DNA from: Gorsachius magnificus
Lineage: Eukaryota > Chordata > Aves > Pelecaniformes > Ardeidae
Assembly (NCBI GenBank): GCA_034008185.1
Contig: CM067081.1
Location: forward strand, 17,173,821-17,237,820
Reading direction: 5' to 3'
Length of the DNA: 64,000 nt
Shown here: one piece after another, positions 36,098-55,195 of the stretch
Layout: every line of letters begins with the position of its first letter
Position numbering within the stretch: the first letter of the stretch is position 1
The notes under the pieces: generated by a model
Database searches by the model: none
What the model was told of the DNA's origin: nothing
What the model saw: the letters and a program-made list of their open reading frames with translations, nothing else
Position numbers and translations under genes: made by a program

Positions 36098-37979
36098 GAG
36101 CAGCAGTGAGTCTAAAAACTTAATCTCACCTTTCTTCCCTTTCAGCCTTAATCTTGATTACATCCCTGTTACCTTTCCCGTTCCAATTTTTCTGTAAGAT
36201 AAACGTTGTGACCAACTTGATCATCTGCCATTCACTTCTCAAAATTTACTGAAATGAGATTTTTCCCCTTTGACTCCGCAACTCTTTTTTTCCCTTGTGT
36301 CTTTTAAACAAAATTGCTATGGTGGCCTCTTCCCCTTTCTTTCCTCTGCTTTCCATAGCTGAGAAAATGATCCTGAGATGTCTAAGCAGGGGAGTGTCAA
36401 GTAGAGGATGGGATTATTTCCTGGAATAGCACTGAGTGATAACCGTTACAGGGATACTGGGTTCATCTCCGATAGTCAACATCAGAAGCCAAAGCCAGAC
36501 AAACGCAGGTTTTAACAAATAGAGTAGTAACAACTGGAACAACTTACCCAGGAAAGTGATAGATTTCCTGTCCCTTGAAGTCTTTAAATCCAGATTGGCT
36601 GTTTCACTAAAATGTATGTTCCAACTTCAACAGAAATTACAGACTGGATGTAGGAACTGCTGGGTGAGGCTCTTGGTCAGATCAGTTTAGACCACTGTAT
36701 GAAATGGCTCCTTGTGGACTCTCAAATTTCAGTTAACATGCTACCATTACACTTGAAAAAGATGAAAGCATATTCCTTAGCTCAGTTGGTGGGCAGTAAC
36801 TTGCTATGCCACTATAATGGACATATGTCTAAAATCCTGATCTTTTATACATATTTGGCATGAATTCACACGAGTATGTGTCATCAAATTAACTGTCTCA
36901 CCTGTCTCGAAGTTCACTTGCTCCTAGTGGTGAAGAACCAGCCAGACATTATGGAATGGAAATACTATTCCATTTTCATTACTTTTTTACTTGGATTTAT
37001 GAAGTCAAAAAGCTAAAGGATGGACGAAAGGAGGAATCAGATTTTGGGGATAATTCAGGGAGAAGAAGGAGGCAAGGCAAGGAAGGAGAAAAGACAGACA
37101 AGCAAGAGCAAAAGCAGAGGTCACAAAAAGCCAAGGGTAAGCAATGTGAAGCACAAGCCTGCAGACTCAGAGGAAGGATGGGAATACGTGGAGGGAAAGT
37201 AAAGGGAAGTAGAAGACTTACTGGAAACTAAAGGAATAAGCATTCTGAAATGCAGTTGAAGTCTATTTGCCATTGATCTGCAAAGAGATCTCTCAAAGAG
37301 TACTTTATTTACAGAACTCCACACTCTCCCAAACATGCACACACCAGGCACACGCAGGCACGCACAATGTTGCACATGCCCATGCAGGGAAGTTTTTATA
37401 TATACGTGTGTGTATGTATATGTATGTGTTTTCAGTGTTCTTTGCTTGCTCTTCTGGGTCTGTGGTTGATGCTAAGGAGCTCACAGTCATGCTTCAGAAA
37501 TCACCATTACTCTCTGCAGCAATTTGGTGTCTTTCACCCCCAGACAGGAGAGCTCGGGGACACGGGATGTAGTAATAAAGTAAGACAGTAAACCTGGGTA
37601 GAAGCAGGGAAAACTCCTGCCTTGGAGCAAACGTGTGTGTTTGCACACAGAGACACAAAGTTCACCTTAAAAATCAATTTTTTTTTTCATATTACCAATT
37701 AACATTTTAAAATTATCTGAGCTCCAACCACTCCCTGTGACAAGGAATGTCTCTGCAAAGCCACGTGTAAAATTAGAAGCTCCCTTCTCTGATACACAGC
37801 TCCTGTTGGATGATTTCATTACCTATCATTTATTATATATATCTTTTAATTATTAACTGCAATATTCCCAGACCTCTGGCAGCCGCTCTGGGGAACTTCC
37901 AAGGCTTGGAAAGAAAAATCCAAAGACACCTAAAAGAGGGGTCTAGACAGAAAAAAAAATTCCATTATTTTTCCCACCT
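36098..37979. other. Upstream flank of GRIA4, no gene seen
   Basis: Contains a probable ancient CR1 relic (36480-36690), a TATG/TGTG-rich tract at 37396-37430 and AT-rich sequence. No exon was recognised. Distal regulatory elements of GRIA4 could lie here, but nothing in the sequence alone proves one. Confidence 0.5.
36480..36690 (+). mobile_element. Probable ancient CR1 3' relic
   Basis: AACTGGAACAACTTACCCAG followed by GAAAGTGATAGATTTCCTG and CTTGAAGTCTTTAAATCCAG fits the conserved CR1 3' coding pattern N-W-N-N-L-P-x-K-V-I-D ... L-E-V-F-K-S-R. The remainder is eroded. Confidence 0.6.
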
Positions 37980-38012
37980 AAAAAAAAAAAAAAAGAGAGA
38001 GAGAGAGAGAAA
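37980..38012. repeat. A-run plus GA repeat at CpG-island edge
   Basis: A run of about 15 A is followed by about eight GA dinucleotides, immediately upstream of the GC-rich promoter region. It causes spurious long ORFs through this boundary. Confidence 0.9.
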
Positions 38013-38307
38013 AGGCGGCGGCATAGGAGCAGCGAAGTTTTCCTTTCATTTGCTCTCTCTCCTTTTGGCACGAGTGCCCACAGGCGCCCAGCGCCTCCCT
38101 GCTCCCGTCCCTCCGCTCCGTCCTCTGCCGCAGACCCCGACAGCGGGGCGGGGGTCCCGCTCCTCCCCTGCGGAGCGCAGCGGAGGGGAGCGCCCGGGGC
38201 GCGGAGCCCCCGCCCTGCCCGTCAGCCGGGACGCCCCGGAGCGGGGGCGCCAGGCCGCGGCCCCCCGCTCCGCAGCTGCTCAGCACACGCGGACACGCCC
38301 CGCCACC

Positions 38308-38336
38308 TTCATTAATAATAATTGGTACTTAATAAC
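38308..38336 (+). promoter_or_regulatory. AT-rich TAAT cluster within the CpG island
   Basis: CATTAATAATAATTGGTACT followed by TAATAACAC: four TAAT cores and one reverse CCAAT (ATTGG, 38321-38325) surrounded by more than 80% G+C sequence. It may be a homeodomain or NF-Y binding patch; this is inference. Confidence 0.4.
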
Positions 38337-38521
38337 ACCAGCCCCAGCCGCGCCAACGACGGGCCGCAGCGGCCGTGCCTCCCCCGCCCCGCGGGAAGCC
38401 CGGGCCAGCGGCCCTGCCCGCCCTGTCGCCCGACGCCCGCGGCGCAAACTTCCGCGCCGCTCCCCGCCCGCGGCGGTGCGGGAGGCGGCGGCGGCGGCGA
38501 GGTGGGGGTGGCGCACGGCGC

Positions 38522-38554
38522 ATGTCCGCCCGCGCCGCGCCGCGCCGCCACTAG
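38522..38554 (+). other. Upstream ORF 1 (10 codons plus stop)
   Basis: ATG at 38522 followed by an Arg/Ala-rich 10-codon reading and TAG at 38552-38554. It is relevant only if GRIA4 transcripts start upstream of it. Confidence 0.4.
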
Positions 38555-38594
38555 ACGCTCCCCCCCCGCCGCCAAACTCACCACCATCTTCTGC

Positions 38595-38744
38595 ATGTGC
38601 AACATTTGCAGCCGGACAGAAACCGCTCCCCGGCGATGGAGACTGCGGGAAAAATCCGGCGCGGCGGGATGGCTTGCTGAAACGGCAGCGGCAACCGGGC
38701 GAGAGGCAGAGCGCGAGCGGGAGAGAATAGCAAAGGCGTACTAA
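38595..38744 (+). other. Upstream ORF 2 (49 codons plus stop)
   Basis: ATG at 38595 opens a 49-codon frame ending with TAA at 38742-38744, 190 bp before the GRIA4 start. A second ATG at 38636 in another frame closes after 14 codons (TGA 38678-38680). The peptides have no known motif. If they are in the mRNA they would be expected to lower initiation at the main start. Confidence 0.4.
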
Positions 38745-38836
38745 AACAAAACAAAAAAAGAAAAAAAAAAAGAAAAAGAAAGGAAGGAACCTCTTTTTTT
38801 CTCCCCCTTCCTCTTTTTTTTTTTTTTTTTTTTAAA
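38743..38836 (+). repeat. A-tract facing a T-tract in the GRIA4 leader
   Basis: Positions 38743-38788 are almost pure purine (A runs broken by C and G) and 38791-38833 almost pure pyrimidine (T runs broken by C). GAAAGGAAGG and CCTTCCTC are complementary near the centre. In RNA the two arms could fold into a long A-U hairpin about 100 bases before the start codon. Confidence 0.7.
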
Positions 38837-38869
38837 TTCTTGATTTTGTTTGTAGCCACCGCGTCCTCA

Positions 38870-38881
38870 ATGCCTCTCTGA
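38870..38881 (+). other. Minimal upstream ORF, Met-Pro-Leu-stop
   Basis: ATG CCT CTC TGA, ending 53 bases before the GRIA4 start codon. Its closeness to the main start makes it the upstream ORF most likely to be in every transcript. Whether it is translated is not known. Confidence 0.55.
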
Positions 38882-38892
38882 GCAGCGTCTAG

Positions 38893-47839
<8,947 letters not shown>

Positions 47840-47960
47840 ACTTTTACACTTTGTTTGCCTCAGTTTTCAAATGGATATGGAATTTTCTTTTTCTCATGTG
47901 GTGTGAAAGGTGATGCATAGGTTAGTATTACAAATTATTATACAAAATAATTAGGAATTG
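47840..47960 (-). mobile_element. L2/MIR-type relic
   Basis: TGTTTGCCTCAGTTTTCAAA followed by TGGATATGGAATTTTC and CTCATGTGGTGTGAAAGG is the complement of the familiar 3' end of L2/MIR elements (TTTTACAGATGGGGAAACTG-AGGCA). The left part is too eroded to delimit. Confidence 0.5.
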
Positions 47961-49274
47961 TTGTACAAAATATTCTGCCTTTGTTAATTTCTTTCACAGT
48001 TATGTGTTATGCTTCATTTCCTTTTTTTAAAGATTTCACCAATATCACATGGCTTTTTTTTTTTTTTTTCAATGTCACGGTCAGATCTGTTTCCTCAGTG
48101 GGTAAAATGATTCATGTAATGTGTATTCAAGGTAAAGGCAGGGGAAAGAAAGGAAATTCATGTAGAGCAGAGAGTACAAAATGTAGCATATTTGTCCACG
48201 GAAGTTTCCTGTTCTGCTTTAATATTTCTGAGGTACAGTAGCAGTATTTCACGCCACTAGTTAATGTGAGATATGGGTCTGGATGGTGCTGTGTTCAGGT
48301 CTGGAAAACATTATTGAGTGTAAGTGAAAAACACTTCATCAAGCACAGATACGCTCATGTAAAATTCAGGAGTAAAAAGCTATAATATTAGAAAAGTGCA
48401 TGCACATCAGTACACTTAGCCCTTTATTTCCTCACCTAAGCTGATGGGGAGAAAAGGAACAGGACCTTACAGACCCATGGTCTCTGCAGAGTCATGTAGG
48501 ATCTTGTATTAATGATTTCCTCCAAGTTTTTTGTGTGGATCTGTCCTGGAGAGGCTTGCTAGTAAAGGTCTCCACGCTTGGTCACTTCCATCTGTTTAAA
48601 CTGAGAAGAGTGGTTAAGAACGGACTTCTCAAGAACACTGCAGCTGGGAGGATAATTTCCTTTGAAAAATCAATATTCACATGCTCTTGACTGACTCGGA
48701 AGTTTTTCTCACTCCAAGCAGAAAGCACAAGCCAGGTAAGAAGCTGGCTCCTGGGGCTGTTTGCACACCCTGTTAACATGGCCTTTGTCTCTAGCTGTTT
48801 GTGTGGCCTCCAGTTGAGAGCTGGTCAGGCTTTTTTCATTCTGAGGTCCTTTTCTTTTAAATCAATATGCTTGTTCAATGCTTCTCTTGGGTGGTGAAAG
48901 CAGTGGGGTAGTACTTTAAGTGATACATTATTACATAGGTAAGAATTGAAGTTGCTGTCTGGAGGCATAAGCAAATGTTCAAGGAAAAGAGCATAAGAGG
49001 ACGTTGGTGTATTGGGAGGATGTGCATCTACATCTGTTGGAGGATTACATATGTCCCGTGAAAGTGTGTGGTTGGCAGGTCAGGAGCAGTGCCACGTGGA
49101 AGCGATCCAAGTTATGAGTCCTTACAGATGATACAGAAAAGATGTGAAAGCAGTCTGGGGGATGAAACGTTGCCTGATGGCTATGAGCATCAGCGCTTCA
49201 AAGAAGAAAAAGTAAAGGTCACCAAAACAAGTGGGGGGGTGCATAGCATGTAATAGTGTTCATGGATTATTGTG

Positions 49275-49430
49275 TTCTAAGGCTAAATGCGACCATTTTG
49301 ATCACCCAGTCTGACCAATGAGACTCTAGTCAGCCAGCCTCAATTCATTTCTTTATTCAACCCATATTTTTTTTTCCAAATAAATCCAATGTTGAATTAA
49401 AGACTGAAAGATTTGCAGGTAAATTGTCAT
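49275..49430 (-). mobile_element. Ancient CR1 3' end
   Basis: TCTAAGGCTAAATGCGACCA followed by TTTTGATCACCCAGTCTGAC matches, in minus orientation, the old reptile-type CR1 3' end (AAGGCCAGAAGGGACCATT, GATCATCTAGTCTGACC). Further right, AAATAAATCCAATGTTGAATT followed by AAAGACTG continues the alignment to the N-terminal side. Confidence 0.65.
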
Positions 49431-52400
49431 GTCATCAACACATCATTTGGACATGCCACCCACTGTCCCTATCTGTGGTGAATGCAGGAGGAGTACGGAG
49501 TAGGCAAGCAGAAAAAAACCTTGCCTACTGGGTTTGTTGTTGGTCTTTAATTTAGAGAGATACCGTAATCAGCATGATTTGCATCCAGTCGTCCCCGTTG
49601 TGCAGCTCCCAGAGCCCCCTGAGGTTTGTTCTGGCTGGTTGGCACAGTGTCTTGCCTGCGCAGAGGGTGGTGGGGGACACCCTTGGCAGCAAGGCTTATG
49701 CCACGGCAAGACATGTCAGTACTTACTGGGGCCTTTCCCAAGTTCCCCTGAAAAATACTTCCAATGGACACAAGTGGTGGGTTTTTTTTCCCTCTCCTAA
49801 GAATGAACAGGGAGTATGGCTTGAAGCAATAGTAATATAAGCTTAGTAAATATGTTCAAAGACCATTAAGTATGTTTTTGCTAACAAATGTACAGTAATC
49901 CCAGTTATTTGTATTCAGACTCATCTACCTACAATTACAACTTAATGGTCATATATGTTACACATATTTCACTTTCTATGAGCCACAGAGGATGTGAATC
50001 TATTACTGCTTTCACCTGGAGGGTTTGAGCTGTTAGCTTAAGATACTAAGAGTTATGGATTTAGCTGTGGAGGTCCCTGGGTTCATCTGCTTTATGTGTC
50101 AGAGGAGATGGCAGCCTAAACACAAACATGGTGATGAGTGAGATTTAATGCACAAGAATATTTGCAGAAAGCGAAAGCTTGAATAAAGGAATACAAAAAG
50201 TGGTCCCATAGCTGTTTTTAATGGTCTGTTGCGCTATTCTGAATAGCAAGCATATATGGAAAGAGGAAGAAAAGGACAAACCTTTTATTTCCTTATAACA
50301 TAAGTCATTAAAACAGGGAGAAATTGTAACATGAGACCTCAGCAATTAATTATGGTATACTAATAGCTGTACTTGCAGCGTCCTGTTTACTACCACTCCA
50401 TCTGTTAAATGGCTTGCTTAAATGATTTATTATACAGTTATTTATTAAAATCAGCTGGAAGATGACAAGGTGGTTTTAGATACCTAACTCAGAAAAAGAA
50501 CAGGCACCGTTAATGCAAATGCATGTGTGCAGTGTATAATTGGTGAGGTTCGGCCAGGCTTTACATGCGATGATTTGGAGTCCAGGCAGGAGGTTGGTCT
50601 GCCCCAGTTCTTTGGGGACCCCTGCAGACTCAGAAGTGACAGATTTCCTGGAGTAAGGAGTCGAATGAGTTTGAGACCTTGAGCCTGAAGTTGCTATTTG
50701 CTCTCCCTTCACCCTCAGTTGGGTGGGAGAAGGGGTTCAAGGTACAGCAGGAGCCGTTCGTGCGGCACTGCTCGCTGCGTGGGGAATTCTCTGCTTCTGG
50801 AGACAGAGCAGGAAGGCGTGGCTGGTGCTTGTGAATTAGGGATTATAGCTGATGTGAGCTGACGTGACTTGGAAATGCTTTAAGGTGGACATGTGGTTGT
50901 GCTGAGCTGAAAACTTGGTGCGGAGGGGGAAGTAACGACTAGTCCATGTGTCCAGTGGAGTACAGTAGGAGTTAACAGACATGGAAGAGCAAAAGACTAA
51001 AAAATACTGTTCAAAGAGACAGAGGGAAAATTCTGTTCTCTTCCATCAGCCATCCTCCTCTCCCTCCCTGCTTTTTACTGTTACGGACCCCAGCTATTCA
51101 TGATGAAATGGGAACAGTCCGCAAAGAAGCACCGCCAGTGGCAGCGGTGGACAGGGTGCTTCCCGAGCCCTGCAGTGCTGGAGAAGTGCTGCTGCCCTGG
51201 AGGCAGCAGCCGGCATCCCAGGGGCTGAGTCGCCCGTCTCCATCCTGCCCCACACCTAGGGACGAGCTGCTGCGGCTTCTGGGCTCAGCACGTGTTATTA
51301 GCTCCTGTACCGTATTGATTACAAATAGCCATCAGCTTAACTACTGCAGGGAAAGGAACGGAAGGGACAGAGCATAAAACATTTGTTTCTTGGTTACAAA
51401 CAGAAAAGAAATTATATCCTCACACAACCTCAGAAAAACTGTGCCTGTTTCCATATCTGTCTTACTGCCCCCCCAGCCTGCCTTAGACTTCATCATGGTC
51501 AATACTTTAATATTTTAAAGGAGTGAATGGAAGGAGGGAGTGGTGGTGGTGTACCACAAAGGACAGTTTATACAGATGAATTGGATTGCTTTCCTCCATT
51601 CTTCTCTGGGTCTCTGACAGATGTTGAAGGAGTCCTGTATTTTTATTTCCTGATGAAAGCCCCAGAAAGCCCATCATTCTTTCAGTTACTGTTTATGATG
51701 GGAATCTTTTGCACTTCAGTACAGCTGGCAGGCACCACAGCTTCACACCTTAATCACATTTTCTTTGTCAGCCTTTCACATACTATGCTAAATGGGAGAC
51801 TAGCAGAAAATCCTTTGAGCAATTACAATAATAGGATAATAATAATTATTGCAGTTCCCTGCACTTGTGAGATTAAAATGAGATCCAGCATAAAATTACA
51901 CCTTTGAAAAGGTGTGGATATCCCCTGCCGGAAGCATTGCCTTGAGAAACTATGCTCCATGGCCTCAGCTTCTTGCTCCCTTGGCTTTGGTATGGTCAAG
52001 CAGGGCTGCATTGCCACTTTCCTGTTCATGTCTGTGAGCAACTGTCTGCACAAGTAAGGTCATTAAACAGAATGTGAATGAGGGGAATCAGCAGCATGAA
52101 GAAGTTTTTTTCCCTGTGTGTGGCTATAAAAGACAGGAGAACGTTAAAGGGTAGAGTCTCTCCAGTTCACAGGGAGTGTGCATACATGAGGCATTTTCCT
52201 TTCTTGACTGCACATCATGTAGATCTCAGGAGCATTAGTGAGAGTTAAATGTGTGCAGCCAAAAATGTGACACACAGGTGTAGCTTTAAGCCTGTTGGTT
52301 TCTTAAGATGTGCATTAAGATAATGCACTACCTTCCTATCTGGTCCTGTCTGTGAAAATACTGTCTGCAAACTCTTGGGTTATTGGTACAGTAAGTTAGC

Positions 52401-53556
52401 AGTTTCTATTTACTGACATAAAATCCTTTGGGGCCTTTTTCTGGAACAAAAGAAGTGTACCACACTTAATTAAAATTGTGAATTTCAACGTCAATCTTTC
52501 AAAACATTGTACCTGTTGTTAGTGCTGTGGTGATGATAAGGATGCGTGTGACCATAATAAGCTGGTGCCGTATTTTTTCACTGAGACAAAAATAGCAAAG
52601 TGATTTAGAATCCTAGATTTATTTTTTTTTTTGTGATGCAGCCTCTAACTTTCCATGTTAAGAATACAGAACAACTCTCACTTTTAGTAGGAGTCTGTCC
52701 CTTTTTCTTATCTCTCTCAGTAGGTCCAAACACATCCAAAACCTGTCAGAAGACAGTAATGCAGCAGGCTATCTCCTTGCATCTGTGGCACAGGCAACTG
52801 AAAAAACTGTGTTTGTCACCTCAATTAACGTGGCTATCCTGATGCTTGACTTCAAGAGAGCAAATAATGGCTCAGACTTCCTAAAATCCAGGATGTGCCA
52901 CAATTTTGGTTCCAGTTGTAATCCACACTAGAGCTCCGTGGAGGGCAGCCTGGATGTGGCCGTTCCCAGTATCGCACTGGGTGAAACGCCTTTATCGGCA
53001 GCCAGCCATTCATCAGTGTACAAGACAAATATCAGAGGTTATACCATGATACTTCTCACTCTCTTCTGTGGTCATCTTGACCAAGCAGAAGATGCTTTGG
53101 TCCCTGATGTCTGTTTGGATCTAGTCCCCTGGAAGTGGTAACACCTGACAGTGGTCCCAAAGGATTGCAGCAGAGGTTTGCTGGAGTATCTTACATTTTG
53201 GCCATTCCACCATCTACCTTGGTAATTCCAACTCTATCTGGCTGTACTGAGGACATGAGGAGAAAAGAGATGATAGCTGGCAACCCTTGCCTTCCTAGGG
53301 CCTTTTTCTCCTGCACCTACAGCCCACCTGGGACAACCCCTACCTGAGAAGGGCACTGATCTCTCCTCCCTTTTGCCAAGTGAGCAAAACTACACGGGGA
53401 GCAAAACAAGGGTGGGAGTTACATTCTTCTCCTGCAGGACCTCCTGTACACATTTATGATTCTTGTCTGTGCTCTGGCTTTCTCACACATACCTGCAAGA
53501 GAACTTGAGCAACAGTTTAATTTCTGGAGCCCAGACTGTTTGTTTTCTTAGGATTG
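49431..53556. other. Intron 2, nothing recognised
   Basis: Mixed AT-rich sequence with a GC-richer patch at 51120-51290. No exon or repeat family was recognised. Confidence 0.5.
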
Positions 53557-53620
53557 GCGGTTGGACTAGATGACCTCTAGGGGTCCCTTCCAACCCCAAA
53601 CACTCTATGATTCTATGATT
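53557..53620 (+). mobile_element. CR1 3' end fragment, 64 bp
   Basis: GCGGTTGGACTAGATGACCT followed by CTAGGGGTCCCTTCC and CTATGATTCTATGATTG: the last bases and tail of a young-type CR1 in plus orientation. It matches the 3' end of the element at 25318-26492 closely. Confidence 0.9.
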
Positions 53621-54899
53621 GTTACTTGCTTCTCAAATTACGCACTTGATTGACAGTGTTTGTCTTGTGTTTGAGGTTCAGGATGATAGGGACAGGTCAC
53701 GGAGGCCACACTGCAGCATTTTGGGATGGTGTCATAGGTTGAGCTAAAGAGGCAGACACACGTAAAAACATCTTACTTGTTTTCTTCTATGTGTATGTAG
53801 AGAAACTTTTACCAAACACTTAAATACCCTTAAAGCACTTCATTTGGCTTTATGTTAGGCAATTGTAAACATTTAGGAGACACTTTCCAGGAAGAGATTT
53901 TAAGAGAGTGATGCATCACACACCCTGGGACAGCAAATCCCAATACTACATTGGAAGCATGAGTGGGAGTTAATTTACTCAAAGTTGTTCATTTCTAGTT
54001 GAAAATGATGCCCAGACATCTGTGTAAATGTGTATAGCTAACAGAGAGCTGTCCTTCTGAGCATGTATTTTTATACTTCTTTCAGCTAATTCAATGATCT
54101 AAATACTAAATCTAGCACTCAGACAGCTTTTGGATTTATGACAGTCCCTGAAGGACTTGACTTACAGTTATTCATATAGGTAGTTTTTAAAATTTATGAC
54201 AGAAATAATAACTCTGTGATAATATTCGTCTTATTGCTTATTTAGAGCATTGAGTATGAGAACAAAAAAAAGAGCAGCTGGAAATTCCCAGGATAAAGCT
54301 TTGGCACAGTGCTCTCTCTGCTGTCCCTCACAGAAACTTTAGAAGCCAGAGACATTTCAAGAGACTTTAGAAAAATTTCATAATTTGCAGAGATGTAAAA
54401 CCAAAGTGAAATTTGGCCTGGGGCAGCAACTAGTATATTTAACTGTATTTTAGATGCTCTACATCTTTTTTCCCACTTAATTATTGTTTTCCCCTGCTCA
54501 GGGACGTGCCCGTGCATTGTAGAAGCATTTAGGAAGTCGTTTCTGTCCCACTCCACATCCTCACAGGATGACAGTGATTTTCAGTGGTTTGTTCTGCCCC
54601 TCTCACTGCTCTGTCATCATCCATGTTACTGGATCTTGAGAGGTTACAGCAGAACTCAGGGGTCTACGCAGTAATGAGGGCATCCTGGAAAAACAAGAAT
54701 TGGCAGCTGGAGATGAGCCTCCGCTCAGTGAGTGAGTCTCAGTGAACCGCCCGATGTGGTGTTGCCCTGCCTTCTCCCTTCCCTCTCTGGCCATCACATC
54801 CACAAAGCTTTATGAAGGGATCCTGACAACAGTACTATTGAATCAGAATTACTATCGTAGATATATATTCTTTTTAATCATACCTACAATCTACATTTT
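53621..54899. other. Intron 2, nothing recognised
   Basis: No exon or repeat family was recognised. Confidence 0.5.
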
Positions 54900-55195
54900 C
54901 ACAGAATCACAGAGTCACAGAATGGCAAGGGTTGGAAGGGACCTCAGGAGATCATCCAGTCCAACTCTCCTGCTAAAGCAGGGTCACCCAGAGCAGGTTG
55001 CACAGGACACCATCCAGGTGGGCTTTGAATATCTCCAGAGAAGGAGACTCCACAACCCCCCTGGGCAGCCTGTTCCAGTGCTCTGTCACCCTCAAAGTAA
55101 AGAAGTTTTCCCTCATATTCAACTGGAACCTCTTATGTTTCAGTTTGTGCCCATTGCCCCTTGTCTTGTCGCTGGGCACAGAGAAGAGTTTCCAT
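54900..55195 (-). mobile_element. CR1 3' part, other subfamily
   Basis: Minus-strand CR1 of about 300 bp with tail TCACAGAATCACAGAGTCAC. It keeps GTTGGAAGGGACCTCAGGAG, then coding for the C-terminal blocks HWNRLPRGVVESPSLEIFKA and KTRGNGHKLKHKRFQLNMRE in an open frame. The 3' UTR (CTTTAGCAGGAGAGTTGGAC when reversed) differs from the other copies in the window, so it belongs to another CR1 subfamily. Confidence 0.9.

Larger units (their letters stand above)
38013..38740 (+). promoter_or_regulatory. GRIA4: CpG island, likely GRIA4 promoter and distal 5' leader
   Basis: Very GC-rich and CpG-dense sequence just upstream of GRIA4 exon 1, in sharp contrast to the AT-rich surroundings. GC-box (Sp1-type) motifs include GGGGCGGGG at 38145-38153 and CCCCGCCCC at 38382-38390. 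No convincing TATA box was seen, which is common for CpG-island promoters with dispersed start sites. An AT-rich block with TAAT cores interrupts the island at 38308-38336. The island continues with lower density over exon 1 and into intron 1 (to about 39420). The exact transcription start cannot be read from sequence alone. Confidence 0.8.

Noticed and set aside
37810..38730. 306-codon ORF across the CpG island
   Set aside because: It runs from AT-rich DNA through A and GA repeats into GC-rich DNA with Pro/Ala/Arg-rich translation in several overlapping frames. This is typical of CpG-island composition, not of a gene.
48090..48125. Further L2/MIR-type fragment (TTTCCTCAGTGGGTAAAATG)
   Set aside because: Only about 25 bases look similar; too short to call without a search.
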